A DNA stretch of 64,000 nucleotides, taken from Burkholderiales bacterium 8X (GTDB lineage Bacteria > Pseudomonadota > Gammaproteobacteria > Burkholderiales > Burkholderiaceae_C). The translations under genes and the position numbers were made by a program. The DNA is taken from contig LR732703.1 of assembly GCA_902506565.1 (NCBI GenBank), forward strand, positions 3,826,256 to 3,890,255, in the 5' to 3' direction. Each line of letters begins with the position of its first letter. Position 1 is the first letter of the stretch. Under the pieces are notes generated by a model. The model made no database searches and was not told the DNA's origin. It was given only the letters and a program-made list of their open reading frames with translations. Positions 8,545 through 16,333 of the stretch are shown in pieces.

Positions 8545-9055
8545 AATCGACCTGCCCTCGCCCAAGGAGCGCCTCACCCGCTCGAGGGAGGCGTTGTTGC
8601 TGCAGATGCAGGGCGGCGATCGCCGTGCCGCCTCGCGTACTGCCGGTCCGTTGCCGGTCGGCACTTCGGCTTTCGATGCGACTGTGCCGGTCGATCCGCT
8701 GGCGCCGCCGATCACCGGCGGCCGCGACTTCGCTGCCCGAGGCCGACCCCGTCAGCGCTTCACCGACCGGTTCGTCTGGACTTCCGTCGGCCGGAGCGTC
8801 ATCGAGCGGTGGTGGCAGCGCCATCCGGCCAATGCAGCCGGCCAACTCGCCCGTCCGTTGCTCGAACGTTATGCGCGGCAGGAGCCGGTGAAGCTGGTCG
8901 CGGGAGCAGCCGCGGTCGGCTCGCTGATCGTGCTGGTCAAGCCGTGGCGACTGCTGTCGATCACGGCTGTGATTGCAGCGCTGCTCAAGACCTCCGACGT
9001 GGCCGACCTGGTCACCACGCTCCTGCACCGAGACACCAAGAAAGAACACCCATGA
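8534..9055 (+). CDS. Unknown membrane-associated protein of the DUF883/YqjE operon
   Basis: A 173-residue protein. The N-terminal 100 residues are polar and probably flexible (PSPKERLTRSREALLLQMQGG and following). The C-terminal part holds hydrophobic segments at about 124-137 (AGAAAVGSLIVLVK) and 141-155 (LLSITAVIAALLK). The position corresponds to yqjK in the E. coli yqjDEK set, but this protein is longer and I see no clear homology. Its start overlaps the YqjE-like gene by 11 bases, and its stop overlaps the ferritin-like gene by 4 bases (ATGA), so translation is probably coupled on both sides. Confidence 0.65.
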   Translation: MAAEIDLPSPKERLTRSREALLLQMQGGDRRAASRTAGPLPVGTSAFDATVPVDPLAPPITGGRDFAARGRPRQRFTDRFVWTSVGRSVIERWWQRHPANAAGQLARPLLERYARQEPVKLVAGAAAVGSLIVLVKPWRLLSITAVIAALLKTSDVADLVTTLLHRDTKKEHP

Positions 9056-9606
9056 ACGACAGAGCACACCCCACATCCGATTCCAGCGGGCGCCTGCAGC
9101 TCGACCAGGCGGCCATCGATGCCGCCGCGAAAAGCATCGACGACGGCGCGGTCACGCCGGGCTACGGCCCCTGGCGCGACGATGTCGTCAAGCTCCTGAA
9201 CGATGCGCTCGCAACCGAGTTGGTCTGCAACCTGCGCTACCGCCGTCATTACTTCACCGCCAAGGGCGTCAACTCGCCAGCGATTGCCGAGGAGTTCCTG
9301 GTGCACGCGAATGAAGAGGCAGCGCATGCCGACAAGATCGCGGAGCGGATCGTCCAGTTGGGAGGAAGCCCGCTGTTCAATCCGGACCAGCTGCTCGAGC
9401 GCAGCCATGCGCAGTACGACGAGTCCTCCGACCTTCAATCCATGGTCCGCGCCAACCTGGTGGCCGAGCGCATCGCGGTCGAGACTTATCGCCAGATGAT
9501 CGTGTTGATCGGCGACAAGGATCCGACCACCCGTCGCATGCTCGAGGAAGTGCTCGCCGACGAGGAGGAGCATGCGGACGAACTCAGCGACTGGCTGACC
9601 CGCTGA
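9052..9606 (+). CDS. Ferritin-like (bacterioferritin-type) diiron protein
   Basis: A 184-residue four-helix protein with a complete set of likely diiron ligands: E56, E89 and H92 (EEAAH), E139, and E171 with H174 (EEEH). The 33- and 32-residue spacings within each helix pair resemble bacterioferritin. About 40 extra residues precede the first helix. It could store iron or detoxify peroxide. It is translationally coupled (ATGA) to the membrane-protein gene before it, and a strong terminator follows 44 bases downstream, so the four-gene unit ends here. A Dps- or rubrerythrin-like activity is possible; no haem-binding Met is obvious. Confidence 0.8.
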   Translation: MNDRAHPTSDSSGRLQLDQAAIDAAAKSIDDGAVTPGYGPWRDDVVKLLNDALATELVCNLRYRRHYFTAKGVNSPAIAEEFLVHANEEAAHADKIAERIVQLGGSPLFNPDQLLERSHAQYDESSDLQSMVRANLVAERIAVETYRQMIVLIGDKDPTTRRMLEEVLADEEEHADELSDWLTR

Positions 9607-9650
9607 TCAAGCAAGTGGACTGCCTTCCTCGGCATGAGGAAGCGCCCGAC

Positions 9651-9677
9651 AAAAAGCCCGGCATCGCCGGGCTTTTT
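9651..9677. terminator. Bidirectional intrinsic terminator
   Basis: AAAAAGCCCGGC / GCCGGGCTTTTT with a short AT centre forms a GC stem flanked by A5 and T5. It lies between the plus-strand ferritin-like gene and the minus-strand CsbD gene and can stop both transcripts. Confidence 0.9.
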
Positions 9678-9696
9678 CATGTCGATCGAGGCGGGC

Positions 9697-9894
9697 TCAG
9701 ATCTTGTCGACACCGCGCTTGATCGCGTCCTTGGTGTCTTCCTTGGCATCACCGTAGTTCTTCTGCACGGCGCCGGTTGCCTGGTCGACCTTGCCTTCGG
9801 CTTGCATCTGTTCGTTGCCGACGACCTTGCCAACGCCTTCCTTCAGCTTGCCCTTCAGTTCGTCTGCACGACCTTCGACTTGATCCTTGTTCAT
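9697..9894 (-). CDS. CsbD family stress protein
   Basis: A 65-residue hydrophilic protein with the CsbD pattern MNKDQVEGRADELKGKLKE followed by a second Lys/Gly/Asp-rich half. CsbD-like proteins are abundant stress-induced proteins of unknown mechanism. The ATG at 9894 has AAGGAG directly upstream, which decides the start; the frame is open for 15 more codons. It converges on the ferritin/DUF883 operon, sharing its terminator, which suggests a local cluster of stress genes. Confidence 0.88.
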   Translation of the reverse strand: MNKDQVEGRADELKGKLKEGVGKVVGNEQMQAEGKVDQATGAVQKNYGDAKEDTKDAIKRGVDKI

Positions 9895-10007
9895 TTCAGC
9901 TCCTTCGAGAGTTTTGACAGCGTGGATCGGCTGAACCACCCATTCACATTACCAACGCTCAACTGTTGTGTTGGGAGTCCGGAGGCCGAATGGGTGTAGG
10001 ACGCGGC

Positions 10008-10856
10008 TCAGGCCGTGACCGTCCAACCTTCGAGCGGGTCGACGGTTGGTGGCAGCCCGTAACCGGGACCTGGCGAATCCCGGCGCTGGTAGCCCCAGGC
10101 CGCTTGCACGAGGCACAGCGCCGCGTCGAGATGATCCGCCTTGGCATCTGCAAGCATGAGCTGTCGATCGGCCGGGGAGCACGCCAGCCGAATGCCCAGG
10201 CGGGACCTGCCGGCTTCGAGCGCTGCCAGCAACTCGATCCGGACCAGCGAGCGGCCATCCCCTTCGAGAAGCGCGGCGTCGCTCTTGTAGCTCCTGCGCC
10301 CGACCAGTTCGCGTGCGAGCAGCCCGGGATAGCCCTCCAGCGCCACTCTTCGTTCGCCGCTCGCCGCGGCTCGGTGCAACCCCGGAATCGATGCACCGCT
10401 TGCCAGCAACCGCGGCACGCCCGCATGCAGCATGTACGCGACCGGCGGGTTGACCCACTTCATCGACGGGCTGGAACCCGAGGGACCGTCGGTGACCCGA
10501 TGCGCGAACTTGCCGCCGACAGGCCGGGCAGCACAGAACGCGGCGAAGGTGGTGCGGATGTCCTTGCGTTCGAGGCTTGCGTAATGCGCCATCAGCGCTT
10601 CCCATTCGAGCGGCCAGCCGAGCGTCTCGACCAGTTCACGCGGCAACCCGAACGGGAAATCGAAGGCGCCCACCCAGCTCGGCGTTCGTTCGAGCCATGC
10701 GGCCCAATCGTCCAGAGAATCGAAGGTCTCGAACCCCGACAACGCGACGACGCCGTGGTCGGACGGGGCTCCCAACGCGATGACGATCGGCTTGCGCCGG
10801 CTGGGCGCGCTCGAGAAATCGCAGCCGAGCAGCAACGGCGCTGCCGCCGGGACCAC
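10008..10856 (-). CDS. DUF429 domain protein (RNase H-like fold predicted)
   Basis: About 282 residues. The N-terminal GCDFSSAPSRRKP and the later GAFDFPFGLPRELV and DAKADHLDAALCLVQA are hallmarks of DUF429, predicted to have an RNase H-like fold with acidic active-site residues. No in-frame ATG occurs near the conserved start, so I chose the GTG at 10856, 15 bases after the BLUF stop; the exact start is uncertain. It is the last gene of the folE-BLUF-DUF429 run. The family has no established biochemical role that I can cite. Confidence 0.7.
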   Translation of the reverse strand: MVPAAAPLLLGCDFSSAPSRRKPIVIALGAPSDHGVVALSGFETFDSLDDWAAWLERTPSWVGAFDFPFGLPRELVETLGWPLEWEALMAHYASLERKDIRTTFAAFCAARPVGGKFAHRVTDGPSGSSPSMKWVNPPVAYMLHAGVPRLLASGASIPGLHRAAASGERRVALEGYPGLLARELVGRRSYKSDAALLEGDGRSLVRIELLAALEAGRSRLGIRLACSPADRQLMLADAKADHLDAALCLVQAAWGYQRRDSPGPGYGLPPTVDPLEGWTVTA

Positions 10857-10870
10857 GGCGATGGCAGGAC

Positions 10871-11293
10871 TCAGGGCCTGCCCGCGATGGCCGCAGTGGC
10901 CATCAGCTCCTCGAGCAGCGCGAGCGACACCTTGCCCGAAACAGAATAGGGATCGAAATCGGGTGTTTCCGAATACCGAAGCACGCTGGCCGCATTGATC
11001 TTCGACAGGTTGACCTGGCCCATGGTCCAGCCACCGAAACGGCGCTCGGTGATTTCTTCGTAGTGCAGCAGTTCCACGTCCTTGTGACGCGGATCCTTCT
11101 GGATGTGGCTGTACAGCTCGTTGACGGCGCGTCGGCCGCCTTCGATGGCCTGCAGGAAGATGCCCGAGCCGTAGCAAAGGATGCCGGTGATGCCGTGAGG
11201 CGTGTTGTGGGCCCGCGACTGGGACAGGATGGCCTCGATCGCCTCCTTGCTCGTGTCCACCGCACGGCTGGCATAGAGAAGTCGTACCAACAT
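10871..11293 (-). CDS. BLUF-domain blue-light photoreceptor
   Basis: A 140-residue protein that is nearly all BLUF domain (sensor of blue light using FAD). The residues of BLUF photochemistry are present: Y7 (LLYASRA), N30 (AHNTPHGITG), Q48 (FLQAIEGG), plus the W89/M91 pair (GGWTM). It has no EAL, GGDEF or other output domain, so it would act through a partner, like PixD/Slr1694-type short BLUF proteins. It starts 3 bases after the folE stop, so the two are almost certainly co-transcribed, and DUF429 follows. Photochemical competence is well supported by residues; the target is unknown. Confidence 0.92.
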   Translation of the reverse strand: MLVRLLYASRAVDTSKEAIEAILSQSRAHNTPHGITGILCYGSGIFLQAIEGGRRAVNELYSHIQKDPRHKDVELLHYEEITERRFGGWTMGQVNLSKINAASVLRYSETPDFDPYSVSGKVSLALLEELMATAAIAGRP

Positions 11294-11296
11294 GGT

Positions 11297-12028
11297 TCAG
11301 CCCTTGCGAGGAAGCAGCGACAAGAACTCGCGCCTGAGGTTCGGATCCTTGAGAAACACGCCCCGCATGACCGAATTGATCATCTTGCTTTCCATTTCCT
11401 TGACGCCGCGCCACTGCATGCAGAAGTGCTCGGCCTCGACCACCAGCGCCAGGCCGTCGGGCTGGGTCTTTTCCTGGATCAGGTCGGCCAGCTGGACGAC
11501 CGCCTCTTCCTGGATCTGGGGGCGGCCCATGACCCATTCGGCCAGACGCGCGTACTTGGATAGCCCGATGACGTTGGTCTGCTCGTTCGGCATCACGCCG
11601 ATCCAGAGCTTGCCGATGATCGGGCAGAAGTGGTGCGAGCAGGCGCTGCGCACCGTGATCGGCCCGACGATCATCAGCTCGTTGAGATGTTCGGCATTCG
11701 GGAATTCGGTGATCGGCGGCGGTGCGACATAACGGCCCCGAAACACCTCGTTGACATACATCTTCGCGACGCGGCGCGCAGTGTTGCCGGTGTTGTGGTC
11801 GTTCTCGATATCGATCACCAGGCTTTCGAGCACCTGCTTCATCTTGACCTCGACCTCGTCGAGCAAGCCGTCGAGTTCGCCCGGCTGGATGTACTCGGCG
11901 ATGTTGTCGTTGGCATTGAAGCGCTTGCGGGCAGCGACCAGGCGCTCGCGAATCTTGACGGATACGGGGGTGCCCTCGTCGCCAGCACCCGGGTCGGCAC
12001 GCTCCGGGGCATCGGTTTTCCTTAGCAT
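11297..12028 (-). CDS. folE: GTP cyclohydrolase I
   Basis: A 243-residue homodecameric-type enzyme converting GTP to 7,8-dihydroneopterin triphosphate, the first folate step. The zinc site is visible as CSHHF plus the later Cys of HFCMQWRG. The GTP-binding stretches VIGLSKYARL and RPQIQE are intact. The first 25 residues are a variable polar extension. It heads a minus-strand unit with the BLUF gene (3-base gap) and DUF429. nudB, the next folate step, lies about 0.8 kb upstream on the same strand. Confidence 0.95.
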   Translation of the reverse strand: MLRKTDAPERADPGAGDEGTPVSVKIRERLVAARKRFNANDNIAEYIQPGELDGLLDEVEVKMKQVLESLVIDIENDHNTGNTARRVAKMYVNEVFRGRYVAPPPITEFPNAEHLNELMIVGPITVRSACSHHFCPIIGKLWIGVMPNEQTNVIGLSKYARLAEWVMGRPQIQEEAVVQLADLIQEKTQPDGLALVVEAEHFCMQWRGVKEMESKMINSVMRGVFLKDPNLRREFLSLLPRKG

Positions 12029-12098
12029 TCGCGCATCCTAACAGTGAATCTTTTCGGTGCACGCCGCCTTCGGGACGGCTCCCGCAATGACGTCGCCG

Positions 12099-12863
12099 CT
12101 ATCCTTTGGATAGCGCAAATTCGGCCACCAGGGGCAGGTGATCCGACATGCGCGCCCAGATCGGACCGCGCGGAACGCTGGTCGACACCACTTCGACATG
12201 ACGCCCGTAGATGAAGTCGAGCTGTGCGACCGGCAGGCGGGACGGGTAGGTCAGGGTGCGCGGTCCGCGCAGGTCGGATGCATCGCGCAAGCCCATCGCA
12301 TTCATGGCGTATCGCATGCGGGCGCCCCAGTCGTTGAAGTCCCCCGCCACCACCAGCGGATCGCCGGCGGGTATCTCTCGCTCGATGAACTCGCGCAGCA
12401 ACGCGACCTGCCGAACCCGGCTGCCCTTGATCAGGCCGAGGTGCAGCACGATCGCGTGGACGGTGCGCGCATCGACCTCGATGGCGACGTGCAGCAGGCC
12501 CCGTTGCTCGAAGCGGTGATCCGAGATGTCCTGGTGCGTCTTGCGCAGCACCGGCCATCGGGTGAGCAGCGCGTTGCCGTGTTCGCCGTGGCGGGTCACC
12601 GCATTGGTCTCGTAGACCGCCGTATAGCCCTCGGGTGCGAGGAAATCTGCCTGGGGCTGTTCGGGCCAATGCCTGAAGCGCAACGCCGCCTGGCGATTCA
12701 TCTTGCGCACTTCCTGCAGGCAGACGATGTCGGCATCGAGGCCCTCGATCGCATGGCCGAGGTTGTGGATCTCGAGGCGCCTTGCAGGTCCGATGCCCTG
12801 TACGCCCTTGTGGATGTTGTAGGTCGCCACACGCAAGGTGGAGACGCTGGACGCCGGATTCAT
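12099..12863 (-). CDS. Endonuclease/exonuclease/phosphatase (EEP) family protein
   Basis: A 254-residue protein with the EEP fold signatures: ATYNIHKG at the start, CLQEVRKMN (metal-binding Glu), GDFNDW, and the C-terminal SDHLPL with the catalytic Asp-His. The family includes DNases, phosphatases and phosphodiesterases; the substrate is not predictable. The ATG at 12863 overlaps the nudB stop as ATGA, so it is coupled to nudB, and it probably shares the transcript with aspS upstream. A short perfect inverted repeat (12097-12115) covers its stop codon. Confidence 0.85.
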   Translation of the reverse strand: MNPASSVSTLRVATYNIHKGVQGIGPARRLEIHNLGHAIEGLDADIVCLQEVRKMNRQAALRFRHWPEQPQADFLAPEGYTAVYETNAVTRHGEHGNALLTRWPVLRKTHQDISDHRFEQRGLLHVAIEVDARTVHAIVLHLGLIKGSRVRQVALLREFIEREIPAGDPLVVAGDFNDWGARMRYAMNAMGLRDASDLRGPRTLTYPSRLPVAQLDFIYGRHVEVVSTSVPRGPIWARMSDHLPLVAEFALSKG

Positions 12864-13327
12864 CGCGCAAATTGTGGCAGCAGCAGGATGGCTTCGGCGT
12901 TGGAGGGTGAAAAGCAGGCGTCCGCCGCAGCCCGATAAGGCAGCCAGCGCCAGTGCGTGTGCTCGCGCGGTGCGAGCCGCGGCTCCCATGCCGCCGGCAG
13001 GCACAGCCCGAACACCCGCTCGGTGTTGTGCAGCACGCCCGGCGCATAGCGGCTGCGCCAGCGCGGGTAGATCTCATAGACGTTCTGCAGCTGCCAATCG
13101 TGCAGGCTGGCGGCCAACGGGCTGCCGTCGCTGCAGTCGAACCCGGTCTCCTCGGCCACCTCGCGGATCGCGGTCGATCGGAACGGCTCGTCCGGATGGT
13201 CCTTGCTGCCGGTCACCGACTGCCAGAAGTCGGCGGCATCGGCGCGGCGTATCAGGAGGACGTCGAGCGCCGGCGTGTAGATGACGACCAGCACCGACTC
13301 CGGGATTTTCCAGGAGCCGATCGCCAT
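12860..13327 (-). CDS. nudB: Dihydroneopterin triphosphate diphosphatase (Nudix)
   Basis: A 155-residue Nudix hydrolase. It removes pyrophosphate from dihydroneopterin triphosphate, the folate step after FolE. The Nudix box reads GSKDHPDEPFRSTAIREV followed by AEETGFD; the first spacer is one residue longer than the textbook GX5E. The start MAIGSWKIPESVLVVI and the HTHWRWLPY stretch fit NudB. It lies 21 bases downstream of aspS and overlaps the EEP gene by 4 bases; aspS-nudB is a common neighbour pair in Burkholderiales. Confidence 0.88.
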   Translation of the reverse strand: MAIGSWKIPESVLVVIYTPALDVLLIRRADAADFWQSVTGSKDHPDEPFRSTAIREVAEETGFDCSDGSPLAASLHDWQLQNVYEIYPRWRSRYAPGVLHNTERVFGLCLPAAWEPRLAPREHTHWRWLPYRAAADACFSPSNAEAILLLPQFAR

Positions 13328-13348
13328 GTCCGTGTCGAAGCCGGCCTC

Positions 13349-15157
13349 TCAGGCGGCGGGCTGCGGCGTGTTGCGCAACCGGATGTGCAGTTCGCGCAAT
13401 TGCTTCTCGTCGACCGGGCTCGGCGCCTGCGTGAGCAGGTCTTGCGCACGCTGGGTCTTGGGGAAGGCGATCACGTCGCGGATCGACTCCGCGCCGGTCA
13501 GCAGCATCACCAGCCGGTCGAGGCCGATCGCGATACCGCCGTGCGGTGGCGCGCCGTATTGCAGGGCGTCGAGCAGGAAGCCGAACTTGCTCTTCGCGTC
13601 TTCCGCGTTGATCTTGAGCGCACGAAACACCTTGCTCTGCACTTCCTCGCGATGAATACGCACCGAGCCGCCGCCCATCTCGATGCCGTTGAGCACCATG
13701 TCGTAGGCCTTGGCGATGCACTTCTCGGGCGCGGTGTCCATCAGGTCCTCGTGGCCGTCCTTGGGCGCGGTGAAGGGATGGTGCACCGCCGACCAGCGCT
13801 GGCCTTCCTCGTCGAATTCGAACATCGGGAAGTCGACCACCCACAAGGGCGCCCAGCGCTCCTCGAAGAGCTGGCTCTTGCGACCGAATGCACTGTGGCC
13901 GATCTTGACCCGCAGGGCACCGATCGCGTCGTTGACTACCTTCTCCTTGTCGGCGCCGAAGAACAGGATGTCGCCGTTGCGGGCGCCGGTGCGCGCCACG
14001 ATTTCTGCGAGCGATGCATCGTTGAGGTTCTTGACGATCGGGCTTTGCAGCCCGTCGCGGCCGGCCTGCGCATCGTTGACCTTGATGTATGCCAAGCCCT
14101 TCGCGCCGTAGATTTTGACGAACTCGGTGTACGCATCGATGTCGCCGCGCGACAGGCCACCCTCGCCGCCGCCGCCCGGCACCCGGAGTGCGACGACCCG
14201 GCCGCCGTTCATGCTCGCGGCCTGCGCGAAGACCTTGAACTCGACGTTGCGCATCACGTCGGTGAGCTCGGTGAATTCGAGCTTGACCCGCAGGTCGGGC
14301 TTGTCCGAGCCGTACTTGAACATCGCGTCGGCATAGCTCATGACCGGGAACGGCGGCAGGTCGACCTCGGCTGCCGCGCGGAACACCTTGCGGATCATGC
14401 CTTCGAACATCTCGCGGATCTCTTCCTCGGCCATGAACGACGTCTCGATGTCGATCTGCGTGAATTCGGGCTGGCGGTCGGCCCGCAGGTCTTCGTCGCG
14501 GAAGCACTTGACGATTTGGTAGTAGCGGTCGTAGCCGGCCACCATCAGGAGCTGCTTGAAGAGCTGCGGCGATTGCGGCAGCGCGAAGAAGCTGCCGTCG
14601 TGCACGCGGCTCGGCACCAGGTAGTCGCGGGCGCCTTCGGGCGTCGACTTGCCGAGCATCGGCGTCTCGATGTCGATGAAGCCGTTGGCATCGAGGAACT
14701 TGCGTGCCTCCATCGTGACCTTGTAGCGCAGCATCATGTTGCGCTGCATGGCCGGGCGGCGCAGGTCGAGCACCCGATGGGTCAGGCGGGTGGTCTCGGA
14801 CAGGTTGTCGTCGTCCAGCAGGAACGGCGGCGTGACCGACGGGTTGAGGACCTTGAGCTCGTGGCACAGGATCTCGATCCTGCCGCTCTTGATCGTTTCG
14901 TTGACCGTGCCTTCGGGCCGGGCACGGACCAGCCCGGTGACCTGCACGCAGAACTCGTTGCGCAGGTTCTCGGCTTCGGCGAAGGTCTTCGCGCGATCCG
15001 GGTCGCAGACCACCTGCACGTTGCCTTCGCGATCGCGCAGGTCGATGAAGATGACGCCGCCGTGATCGCGACGGCGATTGACCCAGCCGCAAAGGGTGAC
15101 GGTCTGGCCCAGGAGGGCATCGGTCACGAGACCGCAGTAATGAGAACGCATGGCCAT
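13349..15157 (-). CDS. aspS: Aspartate-tRNA ligase (probably non-discriminating AspRS)
   Basis: 602 residues, the usual bacterial class II AspRS length. An OB-fold anticodon domain ([21 protein letters not shown]) is followed by the catalytic core with motif 2 ([16 protein letters not shown]), a GAD insertion domain (about 290-420) and motif 3 ([13 protein letters not shown]). Start codons at 15157 and 15151 (MAMRSHYC) are both plausible. In many betaproteobacteria AspRS also charges tRNA-Asn; whether that applies here depends on asnS and gatCAB outside this window. It follows the DUF502 gene by 50 bases on the same strand. Confidence 0.97.
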   Translation of the reverse strand: MAMRSHYCGLVTDALLGQTVTLCGWVNRRRDHGGVIFIDLRDREGNVQVVCDPDRAKTFAEAENLRNEFCVQVTGLVRARPEGTVNETIKSGRIEILCHELKVLNPSVTPPFLLDDDNLSETTRLTHRVLDLRRPAMQRNMMLRYKVTMEARKFLDANGFIDIETPMLGKSTPEGARDYLVPSRVHDGSFFALPQSPQLFKQLLMVAGYDRYYQIVKCFRDEDLRADRQPEFTQIDIETSFMAEEEIREMFEGMIRKVFRAAAEVDLPPFPVMSYADAMFKYGSDKPDLRVKLEFTELTDVMRNVEFKVFAQAASMNGGRVVALRVPGGGGEGGLSRGDIDAYTEFVKIYGAKGLAYIKVNDAQAGRDGLQSPIVKNLNDASLAEIVARTGARNGDILFFGADKEKVVNDAIGALRVKIGHSAFGRKSQLFEERWAPLWVVDFPMFEFDEEGQRWSAVHHPFTAPKDGHEDLMDTAPEKCIAKAYDMVLNGIEMGGGSVRIHREEVQSKVFRALKINAEDAKSKFGFLLDALQYGAPPHGGIAIGLDRLVMLLTGAESIRDVIAFPKTQRAQDLLTQAPSPVDEKQLRELHIRLRNTPQPAA

Positions 15158-15207
15158 GATGATTCCGAAGCGCCGGGAGGCGCGAGTCTTGTCCGTTGGA
15201 GACTGAT

Positions 15208-15840
15208 CTATTTGATTGCGAGCTTGGTCGGGCTGCCGGGAACGACCACGCCCATCGAGACGATGTACTTGAGCGCATCGTCCACGCTCATTCGGAGCTC
15301 GATGCAGTCGCTGCGCTTGAGCATCACGAAGTAGCCGCCGGTCGGGTTCGGCGTGGTGGGCACGTAGACGCTCAGGTAGTCCCCGCCCCCCAGGTGGCCC
15401 AGCACTTCGCTGCCGGGCGCGCCGGTCACGAAGGCGATCGTCCAAACGCCCTCACGCGGCCATTGCACGAGCACCGCGGTGCGAAAGGCATTGCCGTTCT
15501 CGGAGAAGAGCGTGTCGGAGACCTGCTTGACGCTCGAGTAGATGGAGCGCACCACCGGAATCCGCCGCACCACGGCGTCGCCCCAGTTGAGGAGCCGTTT
15601 GCCGACGAAGTTGCTGGCGATGGCACCGACCCCGAGCAGGATGCCGAGCGTCAGCAGCACGCCGAGGCCGCGCACGCGGTGGTCGTACAGCCATTTCTGC
15701 CACGCCTCTGGCAGCACGAAGAGCGTCTGGTCGAGCGTGCCGATGATCCAGTTCAGCACGCCGAGCGTGATGACCAGCGGCACGATGACCAGCAAGCCCG
15801 AGAGCAGCCATTTGCGCAGCGCGTGCATGAAAGGACTCAA
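15208..15840 (-). CDS. DUF502 family inner-membrane protein
   Basis: A 210-residue protein with two N-terminal membrane segments (about residues 11-34 and 59-79) and the conserved DUF502 soluble part ([44 protein letters not shown]). Function is unknown. Its start overlaps the FmdB gene by 4 bases (ATGA). The order fmdB-DUF502-aspS recurs in Burkholderiales (family knowledge). Confidence 0.88.
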   Translation of the reverse strand: MSPFMHALRKWLLSGLLVIVPLVITLGVLNWIIGTLDQTLFVLPEAWQKWLYDHRVRGLGVLLTLGILLGVGAIASNFVGKRLLNWGDAVVRRIPVVRSIYSSVKQVSDTLFSENGNAFRTAVLVQWPREGVWTIAFVTGAPGSEVLGHLGGGDYLSVYVPTTPNPTGGYFVMLKRSDCIELRMSVDDALKYIVSMGVVVPGSPTKLAIK

Positions 15841-16247
15841 TCGCCCTTGGCGGCCGAACCGCCGCCGGCGGCGCCGGACGATGGCGACGGCGATGAACTG
15901 CCCGAGCCGGAGGCGCCCTTGGCAGTGCTGGACGGCGAAGCGGCGGAGGGCGTGGAGGTGGATGCGGGAGCGGCTGCGCCGCCTTCGGCCGGCTTGGTAC
16001 CCGAGTCGGTGGCGGGCGACGCGGCTTCGGCGGTGGCCGGCTTGTCAGCGGGCTTCTTGCCGCCGCCATCGCGGAAATCGGTCACGTACCAGCCCGACCC
16101 TTTGAGCTGGAACCCTGCAGCCGTGACCTGCTTGCTGAAGGTACTGGCGCCGCAGTTCGGGCAGACCGAAAGCGGCTCGGCGGAGAGTTTCTGCAATACG
16201 TCTTTGGCAAAGCCGCAGGCGCTGCACTTATAGGCGTAGATGGGCAT
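15837..16247 (-). CDS. FmdB-type zinc-ribbon protein with long low-complexity tail
   Basis: 136 residues. The first 35 are a zinc ribbon with two CxxC pairs (C8/C11 and C29/C32), starting MPIYAYKC, the standard FmdB/CxxC_CXXC_SSSS start; that conservation fixes the ATG at 16247. After GSGWYVTDFRDG the remaining half is a Pro/Ala/Ser/Thr/Gly-rich disordered tail, longer than usual. Regulator-like roles are proposed for FmdB but unproven. It is coupled to DUF502 by ATGA. Confidence 0.88.
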   Translation of the reverse strand: MPIYAYKCSACGFAKDVLQKLSAEPLSVCPNCGASTFSKQVTAAGFQLKGSGWYVTDFRDGGGKKPADKPATAEAASPATDSGTKPAEGGAAAPASTSTPSAASPSSTAKGASGSGSSSPSPSSGAAGGGSAAKGD

Positions 16248-16297
16248 GGCTCGGGGGGGTATGGCATGCGGCAGGAGGGCCGCACGCAAAGCCCGCG

Positions 16298-16303
16298 ATT
16301 ATA
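16298..16303 (-). promoter_or_regulatory. Consensus -10 box upstream of fmdB-DUF502-aspS
   Basis: A perfect TATAAT on the minus strand lies 50 bases before the fmdB start. No good -35 is found at 16-18 bases, so the promoter call is moderate. Transcription would start near 16291, in the gap after the symporter gene. Confidence 0.45.
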
Positions 16304-16333
16304 GGCCTCGCCCCTCCGAACACCCTCTACGGC

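Noticed and set aside
12097..12115. CGCTATCC-TTT-GGATAGCG inverted repeat at the EEP gene stop as a terminator
   Set aside because: There is no T-tract on the minus strand, so it cannot be called an intrinsic terminator; it is mentioned only under the gene.
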